Of a stretch of 60,000 nucleotides of DNA, positions 22,801 to 34,600 are shown one piece after another. Position numbers and translations under genes: made by a program. How positions within the stretch are numbered: position 1 is the stretch's first letter; the number at the start of each line of letters is the position of its first letter. The DNA comes from Branchiostoma floridae (lineage: Eukaryota; Chordata; Leptocardii; Amphioxiformes; Branchiostomatidae): the NCBI RefSeq assembly GCF_000003815.2, contig NC_049992.1, positions 3,273,703 to 3,333,702 on the forward strand. The letters are read 5' to 3'. The notes under the pieces were generated by a model. The model was given only the letters and a program-made list of their open reading frames with translations. It had not been told where the DNA came from and did not search any database.

Positions 22801-24821
22801 ACGTCAACTCCTTTCCCGGGCACAGAGCGTGCCAGTACCACCACAGCTGTCATCTCCACCACGAGGGGTAGCTACAATTTGCACATGCATTTAACAACTG
22901 ATAGTTCACTAAATAGTGCTATATACATATATATAGTGCTCAAGAGGAGGAAATGGTGATTTAGATTCAAGTTCAAGAAAATAGATATAACATCCCAAGT
23001 CTTGATAAGTGGAAATGTCTCGCTGCAACAAATTAAACAAAGACGCTTTAAAGTAACCTCCTGGTGCCTAGAGAATATTTAATTCGGCACATAATGTATA
23101 AACACTCAGAGGCTACTTTTTAAAAACCTTTTGTTTATATTGTACACCCGGTGAAACGCCTCGCGATTTAATCAGGTTTGTAACGAAGAGTAACGCTAGT
23201 TCCATTTTATCCGCAGAGTAACCTACAATCGTTGTGTTTACCAACACGGTATTAAGGGATATCCACTGGACGGACAGTGGTTTAAAGTTGTAACATGTTC
23301 AAAATATTGTAGTTTGAAACTACCGTCCGTCGACTTCATATGCCTAAATACCCATTCCTGAAAGCAACGGATATAGGTTACCCCGCGGATAAAGGTTAAC
23401 TAGCGTTACACGCTTCACATTCAGACATTCGTTTGATCCACTCACACCGGGATGGACCCCTACTCTTTTCGATAAAGTGTGGTGGATTCTTTAAGTGTGG
23501 GTCGAGGTCGAGGTACGTGTACGTGGCCCTCCTTAAACACTGGGCCTTTATCTAACGTACTATCCCAGTGACGTCATCCGTAAGGCCAACGCCACATTTC
23601 CTTGCCCGGAGGCCCGGCCGGGATGTTTGGGGAAACGAAACTAAAGTTTATGCCAATAGATATGCACAAGGTATGCCGTTGAATTATGTTTGGTACGTTT
23701 TTTGTTCTTGTTACCTTTTATACCGCATTTTTGTTCCCCAAAGCTGCCCGGCCGAGCCCCTTTGTGGAAATGTGACGTTAGCTAGTAAGTGAAGAAAATT
23801 GTGTAGGCTGCCCTACCCGAGAGCAAAACATATAGACCTGTAAGGGATTCAATTTCACAACCCAGTCAGCCTGTACATTTCCGAGCGAGTGACCATTATG
23901 GCACATTTGTACCTCTTGTCTACAGATACGTCAGATGATAGAATCACATTCGGCGGGCAGGGACGAGAACCGGGCAAGTTTGGCGGGAAACTGGTAGGAA
24001 AACCATTGGCCGTGTCTCCTAGCAACGAAATGTTCGTCACTGACCGTGAAAACAGACGAATCCAAGTCTTCAACATGACGGGTGGGTTTCTGCGCCAGTT
24101 CGCAACCGGTCGCGACTGGGAGCCACTCGCACTTTGCATCGCCCGAGCCGGCAAACGTCCGGGCGGTGTCTGGGTCCTGGCGCGACCCGCTCGGAGACAG
24201 GCAAGGTCTGAAGATGATGGTTTTTATGCCATAAGATACGACAAGGACGGTCATGTCTTGAACAGATCTAAGCTGGACCCTGTTAAGGCTACAAGCTCGG
24301 TCATCGCCTCGGACGCTTCATCGGATAGAATCATAGTCTTGTGGCATCAGTGTCAAGGTTATAGCGAGGACAAGAATTGTGCAGTGGTGGTGTTTCATCC
24401 TTTTGGACATCTGTTCCGCATGTTTGGAGACATATCTAGGCCGTACTCGCTTACTGTGGACAAGCATGGCAACGTCTACGTTCTGGAGAGCTGGCGTCGC
24501 TCCATCTACAAGTTCAACAAGTTCGGGCGTCCCCTCTCCATATTCCAGCGCAGACCTGAAGGCACTGGTTACCTGGAATGGCCCAATGATGTCTGTTCGG
24601 ACGGTTCAAGACACTTCTTCGTCACCGACGGGCCAACAGAGCCCTATCGCGTGCAGAAGTTCACGGGTCACGGAGACTTCATTCGGACCATCGCAGAAAT
24701 AAGCGCCGACCAAACAAAAGTCGCCCTGTGTAGGGAGGGACGGTTTGTGGTGATTTCTGGTTATACTGTTACCATCATTCGCAACTATTCAGGGCGGTAC
24801 GATGGTACATATATGCTGTGA
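18236..24821 (+). CDS. Receptor-like protein A: SAM-like, NPxY tail, TM, NHL-type propeller (interrupted by gap)
   Basis: Exons: 18236-18557; gap to 19505 (visible 19220-19505); 21899-22002; 22408-22494; 22777-22867; 23926-24821. Phases (1,1,0,0,1) match copy B, and the join is in frame outside the gap. Predicted type II topology: SAM-like domain and NPTY motifs inside, one membrane segment (WHIVLVVSIVLTGLIIAAYV), stalk, then a propeller of NHL-like repeats outside. I do not know a characterised orthologue; lancelet genomes contain many TRIM/NHL-annotated relatives as I recall. Exon 2 lacks 9 codons found in B after DNELQYR. Poly(A) signal AATAAA at 25132. Function unknown; receptor or adhesion role is inference. 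Confidence 0.85.
18816..19219. other. Assembly gap, 404 N, inside receptor A exon 2
   Basis: Covers the acceptor and first part of exon 2; the matching part of copy B is about 29120-29646, which contains a two-unit coding repeat. That repeat could have caused the assembly break. Confidence 0.99.
19220..19505 (+). CDS. Receptor A exon 2 (visible part): NPxY-bearing cytoplasmic tail
   Basis: In frame from the gap edge to donor GTAAGG. Contains SLRPNPTYGADE and LQPNPTYGKGVD, two NPxY sequences, plus TYSYDNELQYR. Rich in E, D, S, P and likely disordered. Confidence 0.85.
19721..19773. repeat. Perfect 26-bp-arm palindrome
   Basis: Left arm 19721-19746 (GGCAAAGGTAACAAAGAG...), single-base centre, right arm 19748-19773. 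It marks the left border of the repeat that follows. Unit B has only GATACTCTTTG here. Confidence 0.92.
19774..21090. mobile_element. Dispersed repeat, TTTGCCAGAATGGC family, in receptor A intron 2
   Basis: Starts TTGCCAGAATGGCTAAGG, then a (GT)n run (19801-19861), AACTCAAGAAGCCTTGGATG, CCCCTAGCGGCTT, several ATGATTTTTGGTATGTAGGTA/ATGCAAAT/ATTTGCATAATTAATGA modules, and ends GGCAAAGGTATGTGTTCGTG then GAACTCTAGTT. Relatives: 30376-31443 and 50700-52390. Absent at this site in unit B. No transposase seen. Confidence 0.75.
21899..22002 (+). CDS. Receptor A exon 3: transmembrane segment
   Basis: VHHYRWHIVLVVSIVLTGLI then IAAYVSAVHSQDIQT. Basic residues before the hydrophobic run fit N-inside topology. 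Phase 1 in, phase 0 out. Confidence 0.92.
22408..22867 (+). CDS. Receptor A exons 4 and 5: extracellular stalk
   Basis: Exon 4 is 22408-22494 (SYSTHDFGTWSTLNVSGSEG...), exon 5 is 22777-22867 (VNPTEDMATSTPFPGTERAS...). Ser/Thr-rich, with sequon NVS, suited to glycosylation. Phases 0-0-1 equal copy B. Confidence 0.85.
23188..23409. mobile_element. MITE, same family as 17652-17872
   Basis: Inverted ends GTAACGCTAGTTCCATTTTA and TAAAGGTTAACTAGCGTTAC, with CCACTGGACGGACAG / CCGTCCGTCGACTTC inside. Within receptor A intron 5. Confidence 0.85.
23430..23865 (-). mobile_element. Reverse SINE interrupted by a nested MITE
   Basis: SINE body (CACACCGGGATGGACCCCTA, ATAAAGTGTGGTGGATTC) resumes at about 23785 (AAGTGAAGAAAATTGTGTAG). 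Between them, about 23580-23780, is an insert with inverted ends AACGCCACATTTCC / GGAAATGTGACGTT. Confidence 0.7.
23926..24821 (+). CDS. Receptor A exon 6: NHL-type propeller and stop
   Basis: 298 codons in phase 1. Repeat-like blocks GEPGKF...PLAVSPSNEMFVTDRENRRIQVF, PYSLTVDKHGNVYVLESW, and WPNDVCSDGSRHFFVTDG have the NHL repeat shape (P-x-G-[IV]-x-V-D-x-x-G-x-[IV]-x-V-x-D). A single large exon ending GTYML then stop. Confidence 0.88.
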
Positions 24822-25131
24822 GGTTCAAAAGTTGCCTGTAACAATTGTTTCCGCATAATAATGAATTTGCCTAGATGTTGCAGTGCTAGTGAAACGTTCG
24901 TATTTAACTGTATTGACACTTTCAACGCCAGATGGCTTCTCATTTGTACATAGGCTTTTCCATTCTTCAAATTCCAGTCTGTTCTCAGGTCTGACTCTTT
25001 TGATCATACTTCAAGAAGACATTGGACACGCATGTGTATATAGAATCTAAGAGCGAAATGTTTTTTTTAATGTATCTATGTTTTTTTATATTTGTACAGT
25101 CTGCTTTTACTATGGGTCTGGTAGTGCCTGC

Positions 25132-25137
25132 AATAAA
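25132..25137 (+). terminator. Polyadenylation signal, receptor A
   Basis: AATAAA about 310 bp after the stop at 24821. A second AATAAA at about 25547 in the shared flank is an alternative. Confidence 0.5.
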
Positions 25138-25367
25138 GAATAAGTGATGTTGAGGATAATAACAGAAAAAGCATAACAAGAAGTCTTTAGAAGACTCTTT
25201 TAACCTTTGGTGATGTTGTAAATAACAATACAACCGCTAGGACAAACTCTGTGGAACTCAGTACATGTATTACATATAAGAGCAGCAAAACTTTTAAAAC
25301 AATCTAAAACAACGAGGGAATGCCACATTTATGTTTTCAAGTCACATTATGTTAACGTTATATATCA

Positions 25368-25374
25368 CACACAC

Positions 25375-25410
<36 letters not shown>
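25368..25410. repeat. (AC)n microsatellite
   Basis: About 20 AC units with one GC interruption; missing from the matching position in unit B near 36020. Confidence 0.95.
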
Positions 25411-25412
<2 letters not shown>

Positions 25413-26264
25413 CTTGGATTTACTTATTTAGTAATATGATCTTACGTCTTTGTTATAACTTATTCTTACATTACTTTGTTTTGTATCAATAAGGAACTTA
25501 TTAGTTTTGTCATCTCTTGTAACTTTGATGTTATTTGATGTACTTAAATAAAGAGCTTGGAGAATTTCTCAGTACAATGAATCTGTGTATATTGTACATG
25601 CACATTTTTCGTCTTTTCTGTCACAACCAGTGGAGAATTCGTTTTTCAGTGACCTACTGGTTCTAGATCCATGTCAATATCTTGTCCTGAGATAAAATCT
25701 AATATTAACTCTCATAATTTCACCGGCGCCCATAAACAAGAAAAAAAATTGTTATACGGGCCTTTTCAAGATTATCTTGAACACCTACATATCTCAAGAC
25801 TACTGATGCTGCATTGGTTCATTTCTTTAAATCACTTTAAATTCATGTATTTTTTTCTCGTGATGTTTATTATGTTGCGGTAATATGGCATCCGGTGGAA
25901 TTATGAGAATTGACGTTACCGGCCTTAGTTAGAATTAACATTTACCCAGTTTTCAGGCCAAATCCCCATGCATAACCTTGGGGCCCAAAAAAGGTAGCCT
26001 GGAAGAGTGACCAGTCCAGCTGCTGGGCCAAAGTTTTTCCGTAAACCCTTAAAAACACATTTCTTTTTCAAACGCTGAAATAGATAAATAATAAGTCACG
26101 GTATATCATTTACTGGCGGAATATAAAGAGTATATAGGAACATTTGAAATATTATACACATACAAAATACAACCGGATCAAAGTCCAATTTCTTTTTGTG
26201 ACAAAACGCAATCGGCTTCTTCGAATGAGCGACTCTGCAAAATAATTCGCTCGTTTTAAATCTG

Positions 26265-26430
26265 GTACTGGGTACCCGGCAATGAGCCTCTGCAACCTGC
26301 TAGTAATAGAGTGTTGTGGAAAATATGTGGAGAGAAAAACAACTTCTAGACTAATTAGTAGATTTAGTGCTGACGTGGTGAGTAAGACGAAACTTTGCAT
26401 AATTGAACATCTTGCTTCATTAACATGAGC
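26265..26430 (-). repeat. Inverted copy of receptor gene B's 5' flank
   Basis: The reverse complement matches 28090-28240 (ACTCACCACGTCAGCAC, TAATTAGTCTAGAAGTTG, CTAGCAGGTTGCAGAGGC, CCGGGTACCCAG). Parallel to 15605-15800 in unit A. Confidence 0.85.
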
Positions 26431-26454
26431 TAAGCACCATGAGGTATACTTTTA

Positions 26455-26760
26455 GGTGGGGTCACACATGCGTATATATTCGAGTCCGTTTGAGGTGCGT
26501 ATGAAGCTCTTAGTCTCTACCAGGCTCCACAGGGCGCGGGGAAATAGTACAAATTGGACAAATATAGATGCGTAACATGCCAGATGAGTTAGCTGACCGA
26601 GAAGTATGGTTAGCGACCCAGCTAACTCGTCTGACATGTTACCTGTTTACGTTTGTCCAATTTCTATTATTTTTACAACGACCTGTGGAGCCTGGTGGAG
26701 GCAAATACTCCCATGCGCGCCTCATATGGACTTAGATATATACGCATGTGTGACCCCACC
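26455..26760. mobile_element. MITE with nested inverted core, unit B only
   Basis: Outer arms GGTGGGGTCACACATGCGTA / TACGCATGTGTGACCCCACC; inner arms CTCTACCAGGCTCCACAG / CTGTGGAGCCTGGTGGAG, and a further pair ATGCCAGATGAGTTAGCTG / CAGCTAACTCGTCTGACAT. Unit A at about 15803 reads through (GGTATCCTGGCCCCTTTACTG). Confidence 0.88.
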
Positions 26761-27515
26761 TTTACTGTAGTGATGATGGGGTTTTGTGGCTCCATGCCCT
26801 GACAATGTGTTCCCTTACCCTGGAGACCAGATCATCCTACTAGCATAAAATTTTGATGAACCGAGGATGCTATTGGGAGACATGTAGCCATAGTTTTTTT
26901 TTTTTTAGAATAGGAGAAAATCAATGCCCACTCGGATGTCATCCATAAAATTAACTTAGTTTGGCCTTACCACGGCGAATTTTGTGTTGCTGGTATATAT
27001 TTTACAGATTTTTTAAAAACATATTGCCACATAGAGTATGGCAATGTTGCTAACTGAAAATGATTTTAAAGATTTTTTTAAACATATTGCTACATAGAGT
27101 ATGGCAATGTTGCTAACTGAAAATGTGTTGTTGATTGGTGTTGCATAAAAATTTTCTATGTTGAAATTGGATAACTAGGTTTGATCTCTGACTCTGTTCC
27201 ACAAATTTTCTAATAAAACCTCCATCATCATATCAGCAATGGGACCGAGATGCCTTGCGCGCACATGTATTTCGAATGATGCAAGATACATGTATGTCTA
27301 AATATGCAAAGTTTCTTACACAACACGTCAGCACTAACACTCCTAATCAGTCTGTAAGTTGTTCTTCTCATCACAGATTTTGCACAGAATTCTAGCTATA
27401 GGCAGCTGGACCCACGATTCCTGTAAACTAAGGTTCTCTTTTGCCACTACATGCATATGCAATAATTGATTTTGCCTCTACCAATGTTGGTCCATAGCCC
27501 CTTGTCATTGTGTAC

Positions 27516-27669
27516 TAGCCTCTACCAGGCTCCGTGGATCGGTAGAATCATTATCCTCGTGGTGAGGAAACGTACTCTTCTGGCCGGCTAACTCCCTTAG
27601 CGTACTATAGACTCTATTTGTCCAATTTCTACAGCTAGACCACCGATCCACGAAGCCTGGTAGAGGCTA
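27516..27669. mobile_element. MITE, TAGCCTCTACCAGGCT family, unit B only
   Basis: Left TAGCCTCTACCAGGCTCCGT, right CCTGGTAGAGGCTA. The CTCTACCAGGCTCC end is shared with the core of 26455-26760. Part of about 530 bp (27420-27960) without counterpart in unit A. Confidence 0.85.
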
Positions 27670-27699
27670 ATTGTGTACACCAGCAAGAGGAAATAATCA

Positions 27700-27965
27700 T
27701 TTTCACCATGAAACTGTATCGTTATCGTTGTTTGTAGCCCACATGGGGTGATACGTTGACATAGGTCGTGCTATCGTCGCGAGCTTTTGATGCGGTAGAA
27801 TTTTAGGGTAGGCTGTGAAAGAACTACCAATCACCCAAAAAGAATCCAAGACAGCCTTTTGTGTAGCAAGACAGCTATACTTTGAAGGAAAGATGCATGA
27901 CTGTTCAAGAAAACGACCCAAGTTATAGCAATCGTACGACGACCGCACGACCTATGTGACCGTGC
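27700..27965. other. Unit-B-specific insert, origin unclear
   Basis: Contains inverted short blocks (GACATAGGTCGTGC ... GCACGACCTATGTG) at 27756 and 27942, so probably another palindromic element of about 200 bp. No gene. Confidence 0.5.
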
Positions 27966-28278
27966 CCTAAGTTGAAGGCAATGCATAACAGTTTTCGAGG
28001 TTACATCTCTGTTTCACAAAATCTAAGAAAGCAAAGACCCCGTCATCATGACTGCAATGGGACCGAAAAAACTGTTCGTCGTTAATGTGAAATGATTATG
28101 CAAGTTTTTTCTTAGTCACCACGTCAGCACGAAATCCCCTAATTAGTCTAGAAGTTGTTTTTCTCGCCAGGGAAGTTACAGAACGCTCGATTACCTCCTA
28201 ATCACTAGCAGGTTGCAGAGGCTTATTGCCGGGTACCCAGGACGGGATCGCACGGAAACTGAACAAAAATCCTCCGCG

Positions 28279-28600
28279 ATGTCCGAGTTTAACTTTAAAG
28301 ATTGGGCGACTGCGTCCAAGCTGACACCGACCACAACCAGGGCACTTGTTGAGCACGACCTGGCCGAGAAGGACGCCCTGCTGTGCGTCACTCCTGAGAT
28401 GCTGAAGGCGCTAGGCCTCACCATCGGTCAGTACGCGCTGATTTGCAGGGCTACTGCAAGGCTACAGGCTGCGGACGCGGCTGCGACTCACACCGAGACT
28501 GCACTCGCCTCCACTTACCTCAAGCAAGACCAGGACCTGGCTAACCAGTCGGCCCAGGTAGAGGGTACGGCCGAGCTCCAAAACCCACGCCCCGAACAAG
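28279..28600 (+). CDS. Receptor B exon 1: SAM-like domain
   Basis: ATG at 28279 follows the same CCGCG leader as gene A. The frame is open upstream to a TTG at 28213, which lies in the duplicated promoter and is not used. Residues 1-60 are almost identical to A; the tail after GLQ/RLQ diverges much faster. Confidence 0.9.
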
Positions 28601-31600
28601 GTGAGAAACTACAGTGAGAAAAAAATATCAGGATACAAAAATACCTGAAATATTGGCAAATTCCCTACTCTTTTCAACATTTGTGACCTCAGGCTTTGCA
28701 TGTGGCACTGTCAAAATAAGTTACTAACTTGAGTGCAGTGCCAAATTGACCCCCTCTGTCTTGAAGCAAATTTAAAAAAAAAGTTGATAACAATGCAGAC
28801 AGATTGCATCATTCAAAGCACGTTTAATAAAAGAAATAAACTAAAAACTGTAGAAGGGAATTGAATCCCAAAACAGCCTACTATTAGGCGCTTAGGTTCA
28901 GTTTGTGGTAAGCCCTAATGGGTATAACTTAACGGACTGTAAGACAAAAAAGATACATATCAAATTCTAAAATGAATATTATGTTTTAAAATAATGCAAT
29001 TGAAACAGCTGCAGGTATTTTTGAACACAGTCTTCTTCGGTACACAACCCTCCTTTATTCTTCTGCAAGAAGAAGGCTGTGTACCGAATCAATCAATGTA
29101 CCAATGATGAAACTATTCACGGGAGCTGCTGGTCTTTGATGTCACTCTGATTTATTCAACAGATGCAGAAAATGGGCAGCCTGTGTGCAGTTTGATCTTA
29201 CAGGACAACAATACGGCATATTCAATGGCCGACTGGGATTCGTGCCGATACGACACGTCGCCATATTCAACAAACGGCGAGCATCAATGTCGAAACAGCA
29301 CAGCGACATACTCGGCCAACGATGGGGATCCAGAGTGGACAAAGTCTTGCTTATTGAAGACGAAACTTGGTGTCCTGTACACAAAAAACAGTGCGGCCCC
29401 AGTAGAACCCAGCGTCACACACGAAAGCAGTAATCCAGACGTCGTCACCAGAGGAAGCTCTGGGAGATCCCAACTTGACCTTGACACTGTCACCACAGAT
29501 GAGAACTTCATTGACAGAGCAGCTACGGAGGATCCCAACGTCACGCATGGAGACAGTACTCCAGACATCGCCACAAGTGGAAGCTCTGTGAGACATGAAC
29601 ATGACCTTGACACGATCACCACAGAGGAGAACTCCCTTGATGACGTGGAACCATACGCTGTTACATACTCGTATGACAATGAACTTCAATATCGTTTGGC
29701 CGACTCTCAAGGACATCATTCATCCGAAAATCAGCCGAGTCCTTCAGAGGGTGCCAAGGACAGTTCTGGCCTATCAAACCTTCGGTGTGCCCCTGACAGT
29801 CTTCGTCCGAATCCGACGTACGAAGCAGATGATCCCGAACGAGCATCAGAGGGTGTAGGAGCTGATACAACCACGCAGGACAGACCTCGTCCTAACCCAC
29901 AGAACACGCTTCGTCCTAATCCCATGTACGGGAAAGGCGCTGACCAACAGGCTGCAGGCGGTAAGGACTTTATTTGGATTCACATTTAGCTTAACATTGT
30001 TGTCGGCTATTCTTCCTGTGGTCCTCCACATAAAAATACATCAATACACGTATAACGGACATGACAGAAAGATTATAGAAATAAACACACTAAAATTACA
30101 TCGGATAACATATGTACATACATATGTACATTTCCAACTGCAAAGGTAAGAGAAAATACAAGTTGGTAATGATACTCTTTGTCGTCACTAAGTTGACTTA
30201 GTTGTCTGTGTCTAGAAATCCTTTAGTATATAAGACACTGATTAATATTGGTCGTCTTCCTTCTATAATCTGTCTGCCGATACTGGCAAGCTTAGATTTT
30301 ACAGAAAATATAAAACCGAATATTGTATAGAGAAATATCTCTTTAATAATTGTTTTCAGTCTCTGTTTTGAATTGTTACCTCCATGAAATGTCATGGAGG
30401 TTATATTTTACCCCGCGTTTGTGTGTCTGTGTGTTTGTGTGTGTGTAAACAAGATAACTCAAGAATGGCTGAGTGGATTGGTTTCATACTTGGTGTGTTG
30501 GTAGTGTGTGATGAAAGCTGGAAATGATTAGATTTAGGGCCCCCTAGCGGCTCCCCTTGGTACTGCAGCGCAACTTCCGGTTTTGCTATCTCGGTGTTCT
30601 GAACATGCTATGGTCACGATTTTTGAGTGTTAGATAGCTCTTGTGCTCAGAGAGAAATGACATAAGTTTGGGCCCCCTAGCGTCTAGTTTTGGGATAGCA
30701 GGGGTATTTTTGTCAAAAACTTCTGAAGAGGATAACTCAAGAAGGGAACAACGGATTTTCATGATTTTTGGTATGTAGGTACCTTAGACAATGTTGTACA
30801 CGATAAGATACTAATTATGCAAAATAGGAGTACATTTGTATAATTAATGAGAACATTCTATAATAGCAGTTTTTTCAATGTATCTCTTGTTTCAGACATG
30901 CTATGGTCTTGACATTTAGGTGGTAGATAGCTTTTAGCGCCATAACAAATTGGGGCAAGTTTCAGCCCCCTAACATTTAATTGTGAAACTGCAGGGGCAT
31001 TTTTGTCAAGACACTTGAAAGAGGATAACTGCAGAAAGGAACGACGGATTGGCATCATTTTAGGCATGCAGGTAGCTTGGGCAAAGATGTTCATAATGAT
31101 ATGCATGTTATGCAAATGAGGACTTAATTTGCATAATCAATGAGGAAATTGTATAATTCAATTGTTTTCAATAACTGGACTTCGATAAATGTAACACATG
31201 TTAATTACGATAGGTGGAATATAAGCAGATACCAAATATGGTAATTGGAATCTTATTTGCATAATTTATGTAAAAATTAAAACCGCTTTATGATTAATGA
31301 TGGGAATTTTATAATTGTGACATGTGTACGTTAGTCAATGATGAACAACACCATGCATAAATTATGTTAATGTATTGGTCAATTGCATGAAATTTACGAA
31401 AGCTCTAAATTTTCATGGAGGTATGAGGTCGCCGAACTCTAGTTTTTAATATAACGTTATGTAAACGGCAGAACAATTTAGGGTTCTTCTGGGACCTTGC
31501 CACTCTGCCATGATACTGAACAAGCCACGAGGCACTACAAGTGCGCGAACAAACTCTGAGTCAGTGATTTAAATTTATCCCTCACATGCCTTTCTGCAGT

Positions 31601-34600
31601 CTATCGTTACCGCTGGCATATTGTCCTGGTGGTGTCCATCGTCCTGGCAGGTTTGATTATTTCAGCCTACGTCGCAGCCCTCCAGAGTAAAGACATACGA
31701 ACGGTAAGGTGTCAGCTGTTGTTGTATTTTTAACACAATTGATTTCCAAATAAAAGATACAGTCAAACCTGTATTAGCTGTCACCTTTACATAGCAGCCA
31801 CCTGGACATAGTGGCCACTTTTTGTCGGTCCCTTGGATTCGTAATGATTAAGAAATAGGCTTAGCGGCCACCTGTCCAACGCGGCCACGACCACACGATT
31901 TCCGGTCCCGTTGATACAGAAACACTGCCTATTGCAACCATACTGCAGCCTTATGTCACCCTGCACCGAGTTTGAAATTGTAGTCTGCGAGGATTTGGAG
32001 TTCCTCACAGGGTCATTTTGGCGGTAGCAGAAGGTATGCATGCCTTGAGCATTAAAGTGCAAGTCTTTGTCGGTGAATTTACCGATCGAGACAATGTTAT
32101 TTGGTGAGAAAGATTAGTGGGAACTGAAATCATGTGTAGCTTGCTCATGGTCAATTGATCAACATTTTCTCTATAGTGGCCACCTGTCTATAGTGGCCAT
32201 ATTTCTCCAGTCCCACGAGTGGCCGCTATAGACAGGTTTGACTGTAAATGAAAAGGTTGTTCCATAGCCCTTTGGGGGCAGTGGGTTGTTATCCACGGTG
32301 TCTAGGGCACGGTATTGGATGGCTAAGCCTATAGCTTTTTCATACTCAGGGGCGGTGCTCTGGAACTCCCTCTCGTCCCAATTAAGATCTGCGAGGACAC
32401 TGTCACAGTTTAAACGATTGGATGACCAGGACTAAAGGATTCTGATTGTATATATTTTAACTTTAGTACCTGTCACATCACAGTGGATCCTTTTGTTTGA
32501 TTTCTGTATTATGTTTTGATGCTAAGACTGACATTTATGTTCTCTTCTGACTATTATTTTTCATTTACAAATCAACTTTGTAACAAACACTGCCCGACCA
32601 GCGACACATTGATATGCAAATTCCACTTTTCATTACTTTGATTTTAAGTTGATCCACTGCCAGAATGTGTTATTATTGTCATTATTATTACCATTATTAT
32701 ATTAAGTTGAGTTATCTTGAGTTATTTGCATTGTAAATAGTTGACGCCTGACGTTTAGTTATGTAAGTTTGACCTTTGATTCCAATTTTGATTCAGTTGT
32801 TGTGATTTTGTGTTATTTTATGTTGGGGTCTCCCGGCCCCCCAGGAGGTATTGAAAAACGCCAGTAGGCGATGTATTTTCCTGGATAAATAAATAAACTG
32901 AACTGAAACTGACTAAGCCCTACCCTGTCCATACACCGCCTCTCACTTCCAAAACAAAGTCAGGTACCCATTTTCACACCTAGATGGGGATGGTGTAAAG
33001 TACCTTTCCCAGGGACCGCGTGGCGCAATCCGCAGCACGTTTGACTCAGGTCCAGAAGGTCCTGAGTTCGAACCCCGCCGTGTCACCGATCTTGTGCCCT
33101 TGGGAAAGGCACTTTACACGACTTTCCTCACTTTACTCAAGTGAAAAATGAGTATATAGGCTACAATGGTCTTCAGCAAGTTGAAGTTGGTAGCCTCAAA
33201 ACGAAAGAAAGAAGGACACAAGATCGATAGCATGACAGGACTCGAACCCAGGACCTTTGGGTTCTAGGCCAAATGTCCTACATTAATAAAATTAACGTCA
33301 CATGTCACGAGCTGACAATTTTCCAAAGATTGTTTCTCTCAACGTCACGCAGTTTGTCCAATTACGCGACAGGCCACTTGCGACATTTCGGCAGCAAAGA
33401 TGAGCCATTGTCATTTCTGTTGTGTCGCAGTTTTGTCCATTGGTTCAAGTCTTCAGTGTCTTGGCTCTGCATTGCAGGCTTTTCGATAGGTTTGATTTTA
33501 CTGTATTTGTCTTTACTCTTGAACTATAAGAGTAAGAAAATTTTCATGTACCGGGACAATTTTGCTCGTTAACGTTCTTTTTCAGTCCTACAATGTGCAA
33601 GACTTCGGAAACTGGACCACGCTCAACTTTTCAAAACTTTCAGACACGACAGCTGTCATCACAGGGACCGATATAACTGAGGTGACTTTCATATCACGTG
33701 TAGAATATATTTATGTATATCTAGATCTGCGTATCTATGTCTATATGTTGATAGTATGATAGATAGGAAGACTTTCTATCTCAATATACATCACCTTAGC
33801 ATGATGGATAGATGGACAGAGACAAATAGATGGAGGGATAAGCGGTGACTAGTGGATACATAGAGATGAATACATAGACATAGCTAGGTATATTAGATGG
33901 ATAGATAGAAAGATACCAACATAATAGAAGTTTAAATGCCATCCTTCTTTAAAAGCAGCCAACAAGATCCCAGACACAAGCAAAAACGCCTGTCTTTGTG
34001 TCTTTTTCTCTTTTAGGTCAGCCCAATGACATATAAGCCCTTGGGCTTGGTCAACTCCACCGAAGACTTTGAGTCAACTCCTCTCCCCTATACAGAGCGT
34101 GCTGTCATCTCCAGCACTGGGGGTTAGTACATATTGTACATACATGTCCTATTTAGGTACATGAACTGCTTAGTAAGAGGGGGAAATGATGATTTGGATT
34201 TAGGAAAATGAATATAAATAAATGGAGTAAGTGAAAACCTTCTGGTGCCAAATGAGATTCAAAGTCAACACCTGATGAATGAACTTTTTCAAATCTTACG
34301 TTTGTATTGTACACCCAGTAGACCGCCTTACGGCGCAATACATCATGTTTGAAATGAAGGGCACCGTTTGTATAGTCAGGCAGATGTATAGACATTTGAT
34401 CCAATCACATCGGGATTGATCTCTTCTTTTCTCTTCTCGATACGTGTGGTGGGTTCTTTAACGTGCCCGAAATGTAGCTTTCCTTAAACACGGGGTTTTT
34501 AATTAATTTTCTATCCGAGGAACGTCCCTAAACAAAACTTGGTACTCATTTTCACCTGTCAAGCGAAGTAAATATACTTGTGTTTTCCCTTGCCTATTCC

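Larger units (their letters stand above)
15617..26268 (+). repeat. Segmental duplication unit A (about 10.65 kb)
   Basis: Starts at CCGGCAATAAGCCTCTGCAA and ends near TTCGCTCGTTTTAAATCTGG. The same start recurs at about 26278 and the same end at about 36900-36922, so the whole receptor gene with both flanks has been directly duplicated head to tail. Unit A carries the first receptor gene, both gaps, and insertions absent from unit B. Confidence 0.85.

Noticed and set aside
33012-33085. Functional tRNA gene
   Set aside because: Has A and B boxes but no matching acceptor stem and continues into a SINE body; same for 53998 and 15957.
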